Of a DNA stretch of 64,000 nt, positions 21,241-31,960 are shown piece by piece. A program made the translations under genes and the position numbers. The first letter of the stretch is position 1. Each line of letters opens with the position of its first letter. This DNA comes from Ligula intestinalis (taxonomy: Eukaryota; Platyhelminthes; Cestoda; Diphyllobothriidea; Diphyllobothriidae): the NCBI GenBank assembly GCA_036362985.1, contig JAYGXS010000007.1:8760464-8824463 (forward strand). The letters run 5' to 3'. Under the pieces are notes generated by a model. That model was given only the letters and a program-made list of their open reading frames with translations. It did not search any database and was not told where the DNA came from.

Positions 21241-21448
21241 GGGCTTCCTATGATTTCGCCAAAATAAACGCCTATTACTGCCAACAATCCGAACTAAAGT
21301 GGTCGTTTTTCTTACTAAACGGCCTTTTCAGTATTAACTTAACTCAGAGGATAAAACTAACTTATCCAAAGATCTGCATAACAACCCAGTTGAATCTCGT
21401 CTCAACGTCTGCACGAATTCATGCACATACCTTAGCTGCTACCTACTG

Positions 21449-21766
21449 ATGAAAGCGGTGGTGTCTGGTCTCATTCCCAAATGGTTACTTGCACGGCGGT
21501 CTACCTTTGCCGCTGTGATTATCTGGGTGGCTCCATCCGTGTATATATACCCCTGCTTCCCTGCAGTATCGCAACCCTCTTGCTGTGTAGGCTGTCAGTT
21601 TGAAGGGTTCAATAGCACTATTGCTACCCTTTTCTCTAAAGGCCACAAAGGCAGGAGAAGTAAGTGGTCAGACCAACTAAAGTGTGCGCCAAATGTCTAC
21701 CAAACGAAAGTACTGAACCCGAGGAAAACATGCGAATTAATAAGTAAAGGCGCATGTTTCACATAA
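21449..21766 (+). CDS. Hypothetical ORF, 105 residues
   Basis: ATG-initiated frame with a hydrophobic stretch at residues 20-40 and several Cys. No recognised domain, no start context evidence and no homologous copy in the window. Probably chance, listed because it is the longest frame in its region. Confidence 0.12.
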   Translation: MKAVVSGLIPKWLLARRSTFAAVIIWVAPSVYIYPCFPAVSQPSCCVGCQFEGFNSTIATLFSKGHKGRRSKWSDQLKCAPNVYQTKVLNPRKTCELISKGACFT

Positions 21767-21774
21767 ATTATATT

Positions 21775-22715
21775 TGAATTTATATAGAAATTTATGATTT
21801 TTCCATAAAAAATACATTTGTATTTATAAAGACAGTCAAAATCAATGATAAAAATGCATACAAAATAAGCAGCCACTTTTTCGGTGCGTACGCTTTTTTG
21901 GCGGTGAGAAAAAAGCCCGTTAAAATTCTGACATCCCGTCTTGACTGAAATGACCTCAAAATAGAGTACGCGGTAATCAGTATCGCAACCTTAGCCAATG
22001 CCAATTAGCAAAGAATAGTACAGAAAAATTTTGTTTCCAGTGTGTGGCCTTACAAAGGTGCATTTTCCATGAGCAGGTTGGACACTTTAACTAATTGGAT
22101 ACGTGAGAAAACTCTGGAGAGACGACAGTACGCGCCAAAATTCGTGCAATATGCTGATAGATGCGAAAGTTTGATACTCTTTCGCTAATCCATATTGCCT
22201 CGGGTTGAGATACAGATTATCATGTAGACTATTTTGAACTAATTTTAGTCATTATATAATGCTGGCTTTTTAATGAAATTCGTTCTGACCGCTAGAAAAA
22301 ACTTGTCGATTGTAAAAACTAGCTACTTAAGTCGTCTGCATTTTTTCATTTATTTTGACTGCATTTATAAATTCAAGTATATTTGTGGATTAAATGCAGG
22401 AAAAAAATTATTTCTTATACTCTTTGGTAGCAATGTACGCTTGCTTTAAATTTATACTAGTGGAAAGGGTATCTTTTGGGTTTAGAAAAATTTCCAATTG
22501 TAAACTGTTTTACGATTGTGCGTGTTTTTTCATAATTTATCGTATTCTTCAATTTATTACTGCTGCCTGTACTGTAAAAAGCATATTTCATATCTTTTGT
22601 AACATTTTATGATAATAATGTGATCTTTTTCCTAAACGGTAGGTAAAAACGTACTTGTCCTTAAACAAGCTGTACACAGTGCGCAGTTTCTAAACCTTGA
22701 ACTCATGTGTAACAG
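21775..22715. repeat. Palindromic repeat P, copy 1
   Basis: The left arm (minus sense, 21,775-22,015) and right arm (plus sense, 22,115-22,455) are diverged inverted copies sharing TTGACTGC.TTTATAAATTCAA, GTAATCAGTATC and TTTCAGTCA-type blocks. 22,638-22,715 also matches the complement of 63,195-63,285. Related copies are at 56.8-57.96 kb and 62.4-63.8 kb. No coding sequence; could be a foldback DNA element or an inverted tandem of one repeat. Confidence 0.65.
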
Positions 22716-22721
22716 TCAGTA

Positions 22722-22731
22722 NNNNNNNNNN
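22722..22731. other. Assembly gap (10 N)
   Basis: Ten N. The bases right after it (22,732-22,778) are identical to 21,968-22,014, so the contigs on the two sides may overlap or be alternative copies of repeat P. Confidence 0.95.
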
Positions 22732-22830
22732 TACGCGGTAATCAGTATCGCAACCTTAGCCAATGCCAATTAGCAAAGGAGCATCAATTATTCGTATATG
22801 TTGGCATGTTTCACGAATTCTGGTGTGTAC
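22732..22830 (-). repeat. Repeat P arm, after the gap
   Basis: Continues the P arm beyond where the pre-gap copy diverges (GCATCAATTATTCGTATATG corresponds to 57,908-57,925). It matches the 57.8 kb copy better than the pre-gap sequence does. Confidence 0.6.
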
Positions 22831-23129
22831 TGTATAAGTTCCTCTAAGTGAATGCACCCATTTGAAAGTGATTTATCTGCCCATAGATTGGAAACAAGTG
22901 TGCATTTATACTGTTAACATAACGGGTAGCCTCTCGGTAGGGAACTGAGAGTAGGCTTATAAAAAAACCCAAGAGGGCTTTGCGGTCTGTTCTGCTCCAA
23001 AATGTGCAGGTCGGCTTCACTCAACCACCTCGCTATGTTATGATTAAGAGACCACGAAGGGCTCGGCAGCATTTTCATTCGTCTCCGTTACTAACGTCCG
23101 AACGGGAACGATAAAAATGAGTCTTTTTG

Positions 23130-24830
23130 AGCATTTTATTCTAGGTACGAAGTTAAAGCAAGGCTGCCCTTACAGCATCAAAACATCACGAATAGAATAA
23201 CAATTTCTCAGCCTGACACAAGTAATGCAGTTTGTATTTTCAACCGATAGGGTTATGTTAAAAAAAATAGAAGCTTTTTATGTGATCAGATAAAATTTCG
23301 TCGGGAGACATCAGATACAGGGCAAATAAAATCTATAGGAGACTCAGTCTGGAAAACTGTTTAAGGGTTGATGGGGGGTCTGCCAAAATGTGATTGATAC
23401 AACAACTGCGCTATTTCTAAAACCTAAAGGTACAACTATTCCCAGAATATGTGTCCTACCCAAAACACATAAGAAAGACAAACCTTATCAGCCAATTCTG
23501 TCTAGGACTTATTCCTCTCAACAGAAACTAGCAGAATAGCTTGTCAAGAAATCAGATCCCACTTCGCAATGATTCTCCATCTACGCGACAAAGGAGGTTT
23601 TTTAATTTATTGAAGAGATTAAGCTCCAAAATATGGTTAACAAATTTATATTTTCGTGAGATATGAAGTCATTTTTACAAATTTGCCATTGAACAACACA
23701 ATCGGTGTCGTATGCACTCATGTGTCGGAAAATATTCTGCCGCTGAAGTACTCCGGGAATTGCAGACACATCATACGAAGAATGTTAAACTTCTCTTTAA
23801 TGGCCAACCAAGTGTACAGAAAAATAGATGGATTCGCAATGAGGCGACACCTTGAACCTACCTTTACCGATATTTTTATGGGTAACTTAGAAAAAAAATT
23901 TCACTGAATCTTAATAAGGCAACCGTATGAAGACGACACGTAGATGATATATTCACTATTGTTGAAACTAGGAAAAGACGCCGAAATGTTCCTTAACTTT
24001 ACGAATACGTTGCTTATGAAGAGTAAATTCCAAATACAGATGGATCACAATAATAAGTTGTCCTTTCTAGACGTCCTCTGTTCAGAAAGAATGATGGTTC
24101 AATAAAGCGCACTGTTTTCCAAAAAACTAGCTGGAAAGGCTTAAACATTGAAGTCGAAATTGGGTACCTTCAGTTTTCAAGAGAGCTAAGAATATTTGCT
24201 CCAAGGAGACCCTACTAGCATAAATTGCCTGCATCAAAGATGCCCTACTTAACACGGGTATCCGTCAGTTTTCATTCATAAATGCAACACCCATTTACGG
24301 CCGAGAGTTATGGACCAGTCAGTTCGGAAGAACTTTTTTTATAGCATTGCCCGATTAAGGGTGATAATATTTCAAATAAAATTAACCAATGTGTACGGTG
24401 CATCATGGAGAGGACGTAAAATGCAGCTGAGCAAGTTTTCCTCGTTCCAGTGTCCAGTTAATGGGACGAATGATGCCTTGCCTTTGCATGCCACTCCCAA
24501 TTGTGTCGATGAATTCATGCGTCCCTTCAAATTCAACTGCATTCGGCGTACGCAAACGCAATGAGTGACCAAGGCTGCTCAACATTTACCTAACTGGCTT
24601 TTAAGCAAGAAAAACAGCCACGGTCCTGCATTTTAAAACATTTGCTACACAGTGGTCACTTTGTTTACCTCAAACCATAAGTCCGAGTTCTTTTTACAGC
24701 AAAAACAAATCGGGCCTTGAGCTTCACGGAAGCAGCCTATATACGGCGAGGGAAACCCGACCTATGCAAACAGTTAGATCAATTAGCTCATCTCCAACTG
24801 TCCTGGTATCGCATGCCTACATTTATTCAA
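23130..24830 (+). pseudogene. Nearly complete PLE, heavily decayed
   Basis: Plus strand, scattered over frames. N-terminal: ITISQPDTSNAVCIFNR and RRETSDTGQIKSIGDSVW. RT fingers: RICVLPKTHKKDKPYQPILS. Palm: FTNLPLNNTIGVVCTHVSEN, KIDGFAMRRHLEPTFTDIF (intact relatives have DGVTMGSPLGPTFAYIF) and HVDDIFTIVE at ~23,937 (catalytic YVDD with Tyr to His), LSFLDVLCSERM. GIY-YIG: DALPLHATPNCVDEFM, FNCIRRTQTQ (usually KYIGRTQRQ), then QHLPNWLLSKKNS. Dozens of stops and shifts. The 3' end near 24,830 is unclear. Same family as 2.8-3.7 kb. Confidence 0.85.
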
Positions 24831-25224
24831 CGTTTGATTTTTGTTAATTTCCGTTCAACTTCACCGTTCTGCATCCCAAGTTAAAAGGCAATATTCTTAA
24901 TGACTGTTCACCGCGTTGAAAAATGACTTTGTTGTTATCTATTGATTCTGTGTAAATTCATCCTGCTGTGTTCTGTAATTGTTATCGAATTCATGTAAAT
25001 TCAGTGAGCTGTTGAAAGGTTGTCCTGACCCTTCCTTGTACAAATAAATCCTGCTGTGTTCTTTTGCTGACAACGAGTAGGGTTGTCCATTAAGCTGGTT
25101 GCCAGTTGCGATTAGGATTGTGCTGTGCACATGGTATTCGTCAACTTGGAAAAAGTTAGAATTCCGGAATAAACATCATACAGGTAGATCAAGTTTTGCT
25201 AAACCAGATGAGTTTCTTGCTTCC

Positions 25225-25640
25225 CCGACGTTTCGGAGAGCTGGACCGGCTGTCCTTTGGCAAATCGTGAATGGATCAGCAATTCAAACTTGTGGCTGTA
25301 CGCTTTGGCCGTGGGCTGATAGATTTTTCTTCAATCGTTACACAGCCCTGCGTGTGGATTTTGGCATAACTTGACGGCAGTTAGTGTTATATTCTGTCCC
25401 CAAGGTAGAGGATGTTGGTAATCTTGCTCTCTCTTCTGGTGGTTTCGTCACGGGGCCGTCTTTGTTTGCAAATCCAAACTGCGTTTTGACCTATTTTGTC
25501 CTTTACTCACGTAATGGTGGCGTAGGCCTTTGTAGGCCGTAGGGAAGGTCCAGATGTCTGTTGACAGAGTTAATGTCGAAGAACCATGCCCCAAGTGTTA
25601 GTTTTACCGCTTCTGATTTTCCTCGGTCTACAATGGTCGT
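25225..25640 (-). pseudogene. Family-C PLE: nuclease C-terminus and tail
   Basis: Minus strand: GAWFFDINSVNRHLDLPYGL, then FANKDGPVTK-like tail sequence, ending with a hammerhead-like core at 25,230-25,265. It stands head-to-head with the plus-strand copy starting at ~25,655, the two being separated by a repeated CCTTTTTCGAAC. Confidence 0.8.
25230..25265 (-). ncRNA. Family-C hammerhead-like motif
   Basis: Minus strand: stem GGACAGC/GCTCTCC (25,249-25,255 with 25,235-25,241, 6 of 7 pairs), then GAAACGTCGGGG (GAAAC at 25,230-25,234). The expected CUGANGA box upstream is TTTGCCAA, so it is lost here. Confidence 0.4.
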
Positions 25641-25654
25641 GACCTTTTTCGAAC

Positions 25655-26530
25655 GAAACAATGCCAACAAAACCTTTTTCGAACTAATGGATACCCTAAA
25701 TATTTTATTAGCCAAAGCAAGCACCGAGTGAACAGACAACAGGTAGTTAAACAGCAACCCTAATTCTGGAGGGTCATTTCCTACATTAAAGAAGTTTCGG
25801 AAGCCGTCTCTTGACTGTTACAATTCGTTGGAGTAGCCATATTCTACTGACCTCAGGTGACAATACGCCACCAAGTGATGCAACATAAAGACAGACTGCC
25901 TCCTACAGAAACCTCCTCAGTTGTCTACAGTATACGTGGCAACAATGGAGACTGCAATTACGTTATAGAAGATTGGCGCAAATAGCAAACAGGCGTGCAG
26001 TTATAAAAAGTGGCGGCCTGGAAACCTGACCATACTCGCAGCTTGCAGCACATATCGTACAGACTGGCCACAACTTCTTTATTCAAGGTTAAACCATTAT
26101 AGACTGGGGAACCTCGAAACGGTAAAACTTATTCTTCAGGCATGCCTCTCAGACAATTACTCTGTCAACAGGCATCTTGAACTCCCCATGGCCTACAAAG
26201 TCCTACGCCATTACGTGAGTAAAGGACAGAACTTGGTTAAACCAAACCAAGGATTTGCAAAGAAAGAAGACCCCGTGACGATACCATGGGAAAAGAAGCG
26301 GGATTACCAGCATCCCCAAACGTTGGGCGAAGCACAACCCAAACTGCCGTCAAGCTATGCCAAAATCGACATGGAGGCCCAAGGAGCGAGCGGAGAAAAA
26401 TCGATCATTTCATGGCCAGCACGTACAGCTACAACTTTGAATTGCTGATCGATAAAGTCAGTTCGCCATTTGATGAATGACAGTCGATCCAGCCGTCTGA
26501 AACGTCAGCGAACCAAAATACTCTGTCTGG
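25655..26530 (+). pseudogene. Family-C PLE: linker, GIY-YIG nuclease and tail
   Basis: Plus strand: FFELMDTLNILLAKA, stop-containing linker, GVAIFY-stop-PQVTIRHQVMQ, DRLPPTETSSVVYSIRGNNG with DCNYV (the GIY-YIG core), then decay, then DNYSVNRHLELPMAYKVL and the tail. Tail text continues ...NQGFAKKEDPVTIPW and FELLIDKVSSPFDE, open for 86 codons although its coding status is doubtful. Hammerhead-like core at 26,471-26,503. Relatives: 25.2-25.64 kb and 28.87-33.45 kb. Confidence 0.85.
26471..26503 (+). ncRNA. Family-C hammerhead-like motif
   Basis: TGATGAA (26,471-26,477; position 3 is T in place of C), a stem using GAC (26,479-26,481) and GTC (26,495-26,497), then GAAACGTCAGCG. The core is close to complete but stem II is weak. 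Confidence 0.4.
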
Positions 26531-26539
26531 AGGGCAAAA

Positions 26540-27770
26540 TTATGACATGACATTGTAAACCACCTGCTCTGACCTATATAACACTTGAAACTTGCGAACG
26601 AACAGTTCATAGCGAAAGCCTAAATGCGGACCAAAGGGAAATCGCAGAGCAGTAGACAGAAGAAATTTCTTCCACTGGGTTTGCGATAATGTTCGAGGTG
26701 ACTTTTGGTTAAGGCTAAAGCTTTGGCGCAGTTTTGGGGCCACAGATTATGTTTGGCATTACGATTAAAGCTTACGTTTAAGGTTAGGATTGAAGTTATA
26801 GGAAAAATGGGTAAGCTTTATTCTAAGAGCATTCGAAAATTATTCGCCATCAACTCGAAAGCCAAGATTGACGACATCTTCGCATTTTCACCTACGAAGG
26901 TTCATGTGATGTCAGGGACTGGGATTAGTTTGCCTGGACAGCCTATTCAATGTTCTCAGCTTTTTTTTTTCACCCATTCATGTGTCGTTAATTTTGGGAT
27001 TCGAAATTGGGTTTGCACTTTTTTAATGATACACTTGTGTATTTATCCCGTTCATCTCATAAAACTTCGTTGTCACTCTATCGTCCTGAGGCACACTGCT
27101 AGAAAACCAACAATCCCAAGGGTAGCATTACCTTGCAAAATTTATTTGCTATAATCTCTCCTTCTATCCGCTCACGACTTCACGCCATACAAAACCCCGT
27201 ATGATGGACCCTAGAAAGCGCTGGATTTGAGATCTGACTACACGAACCTTCCTACAGTTTAACCCTTATCCCATAATATTGTGCTCATTGAGCGTTTTAA
27301 CTTCCCGCTAAAAATTTCCTCTTTCCTACAAAGAAACGTAATACTGAACCAAGCAGACACTTTTTGATATCCATTTTACACTGGTGCAACAATTAGCATA
27401 TTTGCCAATTACCCGCAATCCTGACAGGTAATGTAAGCTTCTTCCCTAAAGGCAAAACTCTACGTCTGATGAAGAGGTTATCGCTGACGAACGTCCGCAC
27501 ATTGCGGGCAATCCCTCACGATGGTCGAAATCCCGGGTCTACTTCTCCAACTTTCACGCCACTCCCTGGAGACAGCAGTTATTCACTTCGGTCAAATAAC
27601 ACTTACCTTAACTCCACATACCCGACCCATAACCAGTTCTCACACAGCCTATCCTTATATTATCACCTGCCTTGGTGCAATGGCCTCTACATGCCAAGTG
27701 GCGTTAAACAGTGAGTTGTACTCATTACACCCGTTAAGCCTGTCCAAGTGCAGGAATTTCATTATCTGTT
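26540..27770. other. No gene recognised
   Basis: A 149-codon plus frame (26,705-27,154) starts in a degenerate TTAAGGCTAAAG / TTTAAGGTTAGGATT stretch reminiscent of decayed telomere-type repeats and has no recognised motif. At 27,466-27,495 CTGATGAAGAGGTTATCGC followed by GACGAACGTCCGC resembles a worn hammerhead end, but no PLE protein precedes it. Confidence 0.4.
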
Positions 27771-27774
27771 TTAG

Positions 27775-28260
27775 AACTTTGAAACATTCTGTCCCCGGAG
27801 AGAACTTGAAAATGGTTATAGCTGTAAGATTTATTATTACCATAAATTTCGGGAGAGCTCCTCAGTTACAACCCCTCATTGCATTAAGGTTCATGAATGA
27901 GAAAAACACGAAATTGAAAATATACAGAAAGGTCATAGGTCCTAGTCATATAGAGAAAGAAGGTTAAAACAAAATTGGAGGAAAAAAACAGGGAATTATA
28001 TTGTAGGGAATATTGGGCTGGGGAATGTGCGAATCTGGGGCTTGTGGTTACCAAGGTAAGGCAAGGTTAACCACCTGCTCCAACTGTTTGCAGAGGTCCG
28101 CTTTAAAGCGTCTAATATAAGCAGCTTTCAGGTAACACAAGATGCGAGATGTTTGTGCTCGAAAAAGAACTCGGAACTGAGGAGCTCCCCCGAAATTTAT
28201 GGTACCAATAAATCTTACATTTTCAAATTTCATTATCCCTGAAATCGTACTGACCGGAGA
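27775..28260 (-). mobile_element. Family-D PLE, 5'-truncated, with inverted tail at its 5' end
   Basis: Minus strand: nuclease C-terminus FRVLFRAQTSRILCYLKAAY, FKADLCKQLEQVVNLALPW, stop at ~28,048, then tail down to 27,775. At 28,161-28,260 an opposite-direction copy of the same tail (ACTGAGGAGCTCCCCCGAAA) is joined directly to the truncated protein. Tail sequence closely matches that of the family-D element at 29.0-31.96 kb. Confidence 0.8.
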
Positions 28261-28264
28261 ATAC

Positions 28265-28865
28265 AGTGCTCAAAAAATATGTTGGCAGTTTTAGATTTTC
28301 AAAATATTTATTTTTCTTGCTGCTTGCAAAATTGATGGTATTTTAAAACCTATTACACTCACGACATTTAAGTTCGGGAGAAAGTAACGCAAGCAAATGT
28401 CGATTAAACCCTGTATAATCAGATTTCTTCAGCATCACTTCGCAGGTTGCTATGAATGCGTGATACCTGTAAGAAGGTTTACATGTTCTTTTACTTCATC
28501 TCACCTACTTTTTACGACTCGCGTTTTCATTTATCTTTAAATTCGTATTCATCCTGTTGGCATGATAAAAAATTAAGTATTCGTTCACGTAACTCACTTG
28601 CTCGCAACCCTACGTGTTTTTCCAGCATCGCAAACATTAAAAGTTTTTAATTGCCTTAGAAATCAACCTCTTTTTTCAGTAAAGAGTAGTACGTTCAGGA
28701 TTTTTAGTCATAGGCTGAAAATTTATTGATATATTTGGGCCGAAGTCCACTATCCACTTTGTGCTGACTGCGTAATATACAGAGTACACAATTACAATAA
28801 TGTAAAAGATCATACTGACAGCAAATTTACTAGCTAAAAGGAAGAATTTATTCTACTCAAGCTTC
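28265..28865. other. No gene recognised, AT-rich
   Basis: Only a 64-codon frame. The right edge may hold the unrecognised start of the family-C PLE fragment that follows. Confidence 0.35.
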
Positions 28866-28869
28866 CATA

Positions 28870-28999
28870 CTTAAAATTGTAGAGCATTTTTGCTCGTTAT
28901 GTCAATGAAACTTTGGTTATTATCGTAATATCCGACATTGAACACCTCAAAAATGTACTCAACTCGATTGATCCAAATATTCAATTTACGATTGAATCT
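28870..28999 (+). pseudogene. Family-C PLE RT, part before the nested insertion
   Basis: FARYVNETLVII carries the catalytic box as YVNE instead of YVDD, followed by DIEHLKNVLNSIDPNIQFTI and ES. The reading stops exactly where the family-D element begins; it resumes at 31,961 with TIESLRNNQLSILDVLVR. The last 11 bases (28,989-28,999, ACGATTGAATC) are the target duplication. Confidence 0.85.
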
Positions 29000-29325
29000 T
29001 TGAAGCATGATGTTTCCGGAGAGAACTTGACTATGGTTATAGCTGTTAAATTTAATGGCACCATTAATTTCGGGAGACCTCTTCAGTTACAACCACTCCT
29101 TGCATTAAGGTCCATTAAGGTCCTTCCATTAATGTCCTTCTCTATCTGACTAGGAACTATGACTTTTCTGTTCATATTCAATTTCATGTGTTTTTTCTCA
29201 TTCGTGGAACTTAATGCAAGGAGTGGTTGTAACTGAGGAGCTCTCCCATAATTTATGGTGCAATTAAATTTTACAGCTTTAACCATCTTCGAGTTCTATA
29301 CGGGAACATCATGCTTAAAGTTCTG
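29000..29325. repeat. Family-D pseudo-LTR region: inverted plus direct tail copy
   Basis: 29,000-29,110 reads in minus sense (starting as complement of ...CATCATGCTTCAAA), then 29,135-29,325 in plus sense (CTATCTGACTAGGAACTATG ... AACCATCTTC). Together they can fold into a long hairpin. The direct copy matches 31,806-31,960. Confidence 0.8.
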
Positions 29326-30165
29326 AAAAAAACACCTTCCCTTGGACACCATCAAGTCTTTGGAAAGACTTATGCAATCACGATGCCGAATTATGAAAAA
29401 AAGACACGAATTGAATTTCTACAGAATTTTCTAATAAACAAGAAATATCCTTTTGAGTTTTACAAAGTTCTTTGACGTGAAAAATTAAGCCCAACCTTCA
29501 TAAACCTTGCTCGTCTCACACAATCTAAAAAAGGATTCTATTCAGTCACTGGATCATAACAAATCTCTTCTGCATCAGACTTATCACATTCTTGACAAGA
29601 AGACGAAGATGCGATCACTGGAACAAGAGTTCTTGACAAGATTGGTTATTTACTGCTGGTGCATATTCATAAAACATACATATACCATACAAAGGAGGAA
29701 AAGAGATATTTGGCGTCGCAAACTACTTAACTCAATTTGCAATAAGCTTAGAGATGAGATCTTCCCTTCAAATCTAGATGAATTCATCTTGAATCTTTCT
29801 GACTTCCAACTTAACAAGCTGCAAACAGAGGCCCTTTCATAAGAACTTGATTTTTCTTTGCCATACAAACAAATAAACCCTGTAGACGTTGGAGCTCAAT
29901 GCGAAGATTTGTGAGCTCAACTTCCCGACCTTGAACCACATTTTATTGATGATCAAGGATGGTTGAAAGCAAACCTTGTGGACATTGCCCATCAATACCG
30001 AAGAGCTCCAATAACACAACGTTCTCTTATAGCCAGAGTCCACACAAATGCTCTTTTCGAGTGGAAATGCCACAAAGAATTAGTTATTTCCAAACTGGAC
30101 AAAGGGCATGGAGCAGTTATCCTCAATCACAAGGACTATGCCAATAAAATGAAGGCCATCTAAAA
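29320..30165 (+). pseudogene. Family-D PLE N-terminal region
   Basis: Readable pieces: RRKRDIWRRKLLNSICNKLR, FPSNLDEFILNLSDFQLNKL, QTEALS-stop-ELDFSLPYKQINP, DLEPHFIDDQGWLKANLVDI, RAPITQRSLIARVHTNALFE and VISKLDKGHGAVILNHKDY. The last is the conserved PLE N-terminal signature (K/RxDKG...VVILN..DY). Stops at ~29,840 and ~29,912 are in the same frame as the flanking conserved text. Confidence 0.8.
29589..29641 (-). mobile_element. 29-bp PLE-tail scrap with 12-bp target duplication
   Basis: TTCTTGACAAGA occurs at 29,589-29,600 and 29,630-29,641. Between them, AGACGAAGATGCGATCACTG plus GAACAAGAG is, on the minus strand, the terminal family-A tail (TTGTTCCAGTGATCGCATCTT). It disrupts the N-terminal reading frame of the family-D PLE by 41 bases. 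It fits an extreme 5'-truncated insertion. Confidence 0.65.
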
Positions 30166-30289
30166 TGATTCAAGCAATTTTTTCTAAAATTAGAAGGTAA
30201 AGGTTAAACTAAGGCACAAGAAGATTCAGCCTGAAAGACTTTCAAACTTTTGTTGGATAATAATTTGATTGACAGCAAAACTGCTTCGT

Positions 30290-31189
30290 CGTTAAAACCC
30301 AGATGGTCCCACATTCCACGACTCTATGGATTACCAAAAACCCATAAAAATGGTTTTCCTCTACGACTCATTCTCTCAATGTCGAACTCACCCTTTCAAA
30401 AACAAGCGCATTGGCTAGTTAAGGAATAAGGACCAATTTGCCAAAGATTCTCCAAATTTACATTTAAAAAGAAAGTTTCCAGTTTATCGACGAGATCAGC
30501 CAGCTCAATTTACAAGAAAAATGCATGCTTTCCCTGGACGTTGAGTCCCTGTTTACGAACGTGCGTTGGATGTAACCATTTATATTATCTGTGCTAATTC
30601 TTCCAACACACGCCTGTCTCCACAATTCCTACGGAACTTACTACAACGTTGCACTAAAAATGTCCAATAACTGTTCAATGGCAAACTGTATAGACAAATT
30701 GATGGTGTCACAATGGGAAGTCCACTCGGACCAACCTTTGCATACATATTTTTGGGCCATCTGGAAGGAAACGTACTTGCAGAATTAAACCACACAACCA
30801 TCTACAGACAATATGTAGACGATGTTTTCACGATCGTGGGGAACCTGAAAGAAGCGGAGGAATTGCTGTCCACTATGAACAAGCTACATCTGAAGATAAA
30901 ATTTACTATGGACCTAAAACGTGATAACCAACTTTCCTTTCTTGACGTCCACTTGTCCAGACAAACAGATGGCTCCATTTCATGGAGAGTCTTCCACAAT
31001 AAAACCTGGAAAGGTCAGTGCTTACATTTTTTAAGTTTTGTTCTCATTCAATGGAAACGTAACCTGGTATGTAACCTTTTCCATAGGACTAGAAAAATCT
31101 GTTCTTTGGATACTTTGGACGTAGAATTAGGTTATCTCAAAGCTACTTTACTGAAGCGTGGATATATACCTCAGTTTATAGACAAATAA
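30290..31189 (+). pseudogene. Family-D PLE reverse transcriptase
   Basis: Fingers: SHIPRLYGLPKTHKNGFPLR, LILSMSNSPFQKQAHWLVKE. Palm is intact from 30,700 to 31,189: YRQIDGVTMGSPLGPTFAYI, then the catalytic RQYVDDVFTIVGN, then DNQLSFLDVHLSRQTDGSIS, FHNKTWKGQCLHFLSF and GYLKATLLKRGYIPQFIDK before a TAA. The 158-codon stretch 30,713-31,189 keeps GSPLGPTFA and YVDD, so the active-site geometry is preserved. Upstream (30,420-30,690) is shifted and stop-ridden. Would copy PLE RNA at a nicked target. Confidence 0.92.
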
Positions 31190-31199
31190 AGTAAACCTT

Positions 31200-31716
31200 T
31201 ACGACCAAAAATGAGTAAAAAGTTAGCCCCTAAGAAGCCAATATTTATATCCTTGCCCTTCAAGGGGTTAACGTCCTAAACACTATCAAGAAGCGCTTGC
31301 TTAAGACCATAGAAAGAACCCATTACGCCGCAGAACTCATATTTTGCTCTCCAACAAAGCCCCAGCCAACTCCTTATGTCATGGATGCCTTACCTTTGCA
31401 AGCCACCTCTAATTGTGTTTACGAATTCATGTGCACTTGTGGATGCAAGTACATAGGGCGTACGCAAAGACAATTGGCAACCAGAGTCAAGGAACATTTA
31501 CCTAGCTGGTTATTGAAGAAAGAAAACCATTCTCCTCGTTCCTCTATCACTGAACACTTGTTGGACACGGTAGATCCTATAAGTTCATTCCGAGTTCTTT
31601 TTCGAGCTCGAATATCTCGAATCTTGTGTTACCTGGAAGCTGTTTATATTGGACGCTTTAAAACGGACCTCTGCAAACATTTGGAGCATGTGGTTAACCT
31701 TGCCTTACCTTGGTAA
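31200..31716 (+). pseudogene. Family-D PLE GIY-YIG nuclease
   Basis: Open for 139 codons from 31,297 but detached from the RT by the TAA at 31,187-31,189 and a shift near 31,260. Order: LKTIERTHYAAELIFCSPTK, DALPLQATSNCVYEFMCTCG, CKYIGRTQRQLATRVKEHL (GIY-YIG core), PSWLLKKENHSPRSSITEHL, FRVLFRARISRILCYLEAVY and the terminal VVNLALPW. Cys pairs before the core (CTCGC) are typical of this PLE clade. In a working element RT and nuclease form one polypeptide. Confidence 0.9.
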
Positions 31717-31960
31717 CCACAGCCCCCCAGATTTGCACATTCCCCAGCCAATATTCCTTATAACTCAATTCCCTGTTTTTCCCCCTCCAATTTTGTTTGA
31801 AACTTTCCTCTCTATCAGACTAGGACCTATGACCTTTCTGTCCATATTCAATATCCTGTGTTTTTTCTCATTCGTGGACCTTAATGCAAGGAGTGGTTGT
31901 AACTGAGGAGCTCTCCCGAAATTTATAGTGCCATTAAATTTTACAGCTATAACCATCTTC
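31717..31960 (+). repeat. Family-D PLE 3' tail (terminal pseudo-LTR)
   Basis: C-rich start, then CTATCAGACTAGGACCTATG and the conserved ACTGAGGAGCTCTCCCGAAA (31,902-31,921). CTGAGGA (31,903-31,909) fits CUGANGA and CGAAA fits the second hammerhead box, but the intervening bases cannot form a normal stem II. The same motif recurs at 28,177, 29,233 and, inverted, near 27,847-27,865 and 29,080. Confidence 0.7.

Larger units (their letters stand above)
29000..31960 (+). mobile_element. Family-D PLE, nearly full length, inserted in a family-C PLE
   Basis: 2,961 bases flanked by the 11-bp duplication ACGATTGAATC (28,989-28,999 and 31,961-31,971). Order: inverted tail copy (29,000-29,110), direct tail copy (29,135-29,325), protein region (29,320-31,716) and terminal tail (31,806-31,960). 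The two direct copies act as the pseudo-LTRs typical of PLEs. Stops at ~29,840, ~29,912, ~30,163 and in the RT N-terminal part show it is inactive, but large domains are still readable, making it the best preserved PLE here. Confidence 0.93.

Noticed and set aside
26705..27154. 149-codon plus frame
   Set aside because: No motif, Phe/Leu/Ile-rich patches from T-runs, and start within a degenerate TTAAGG-type tract.
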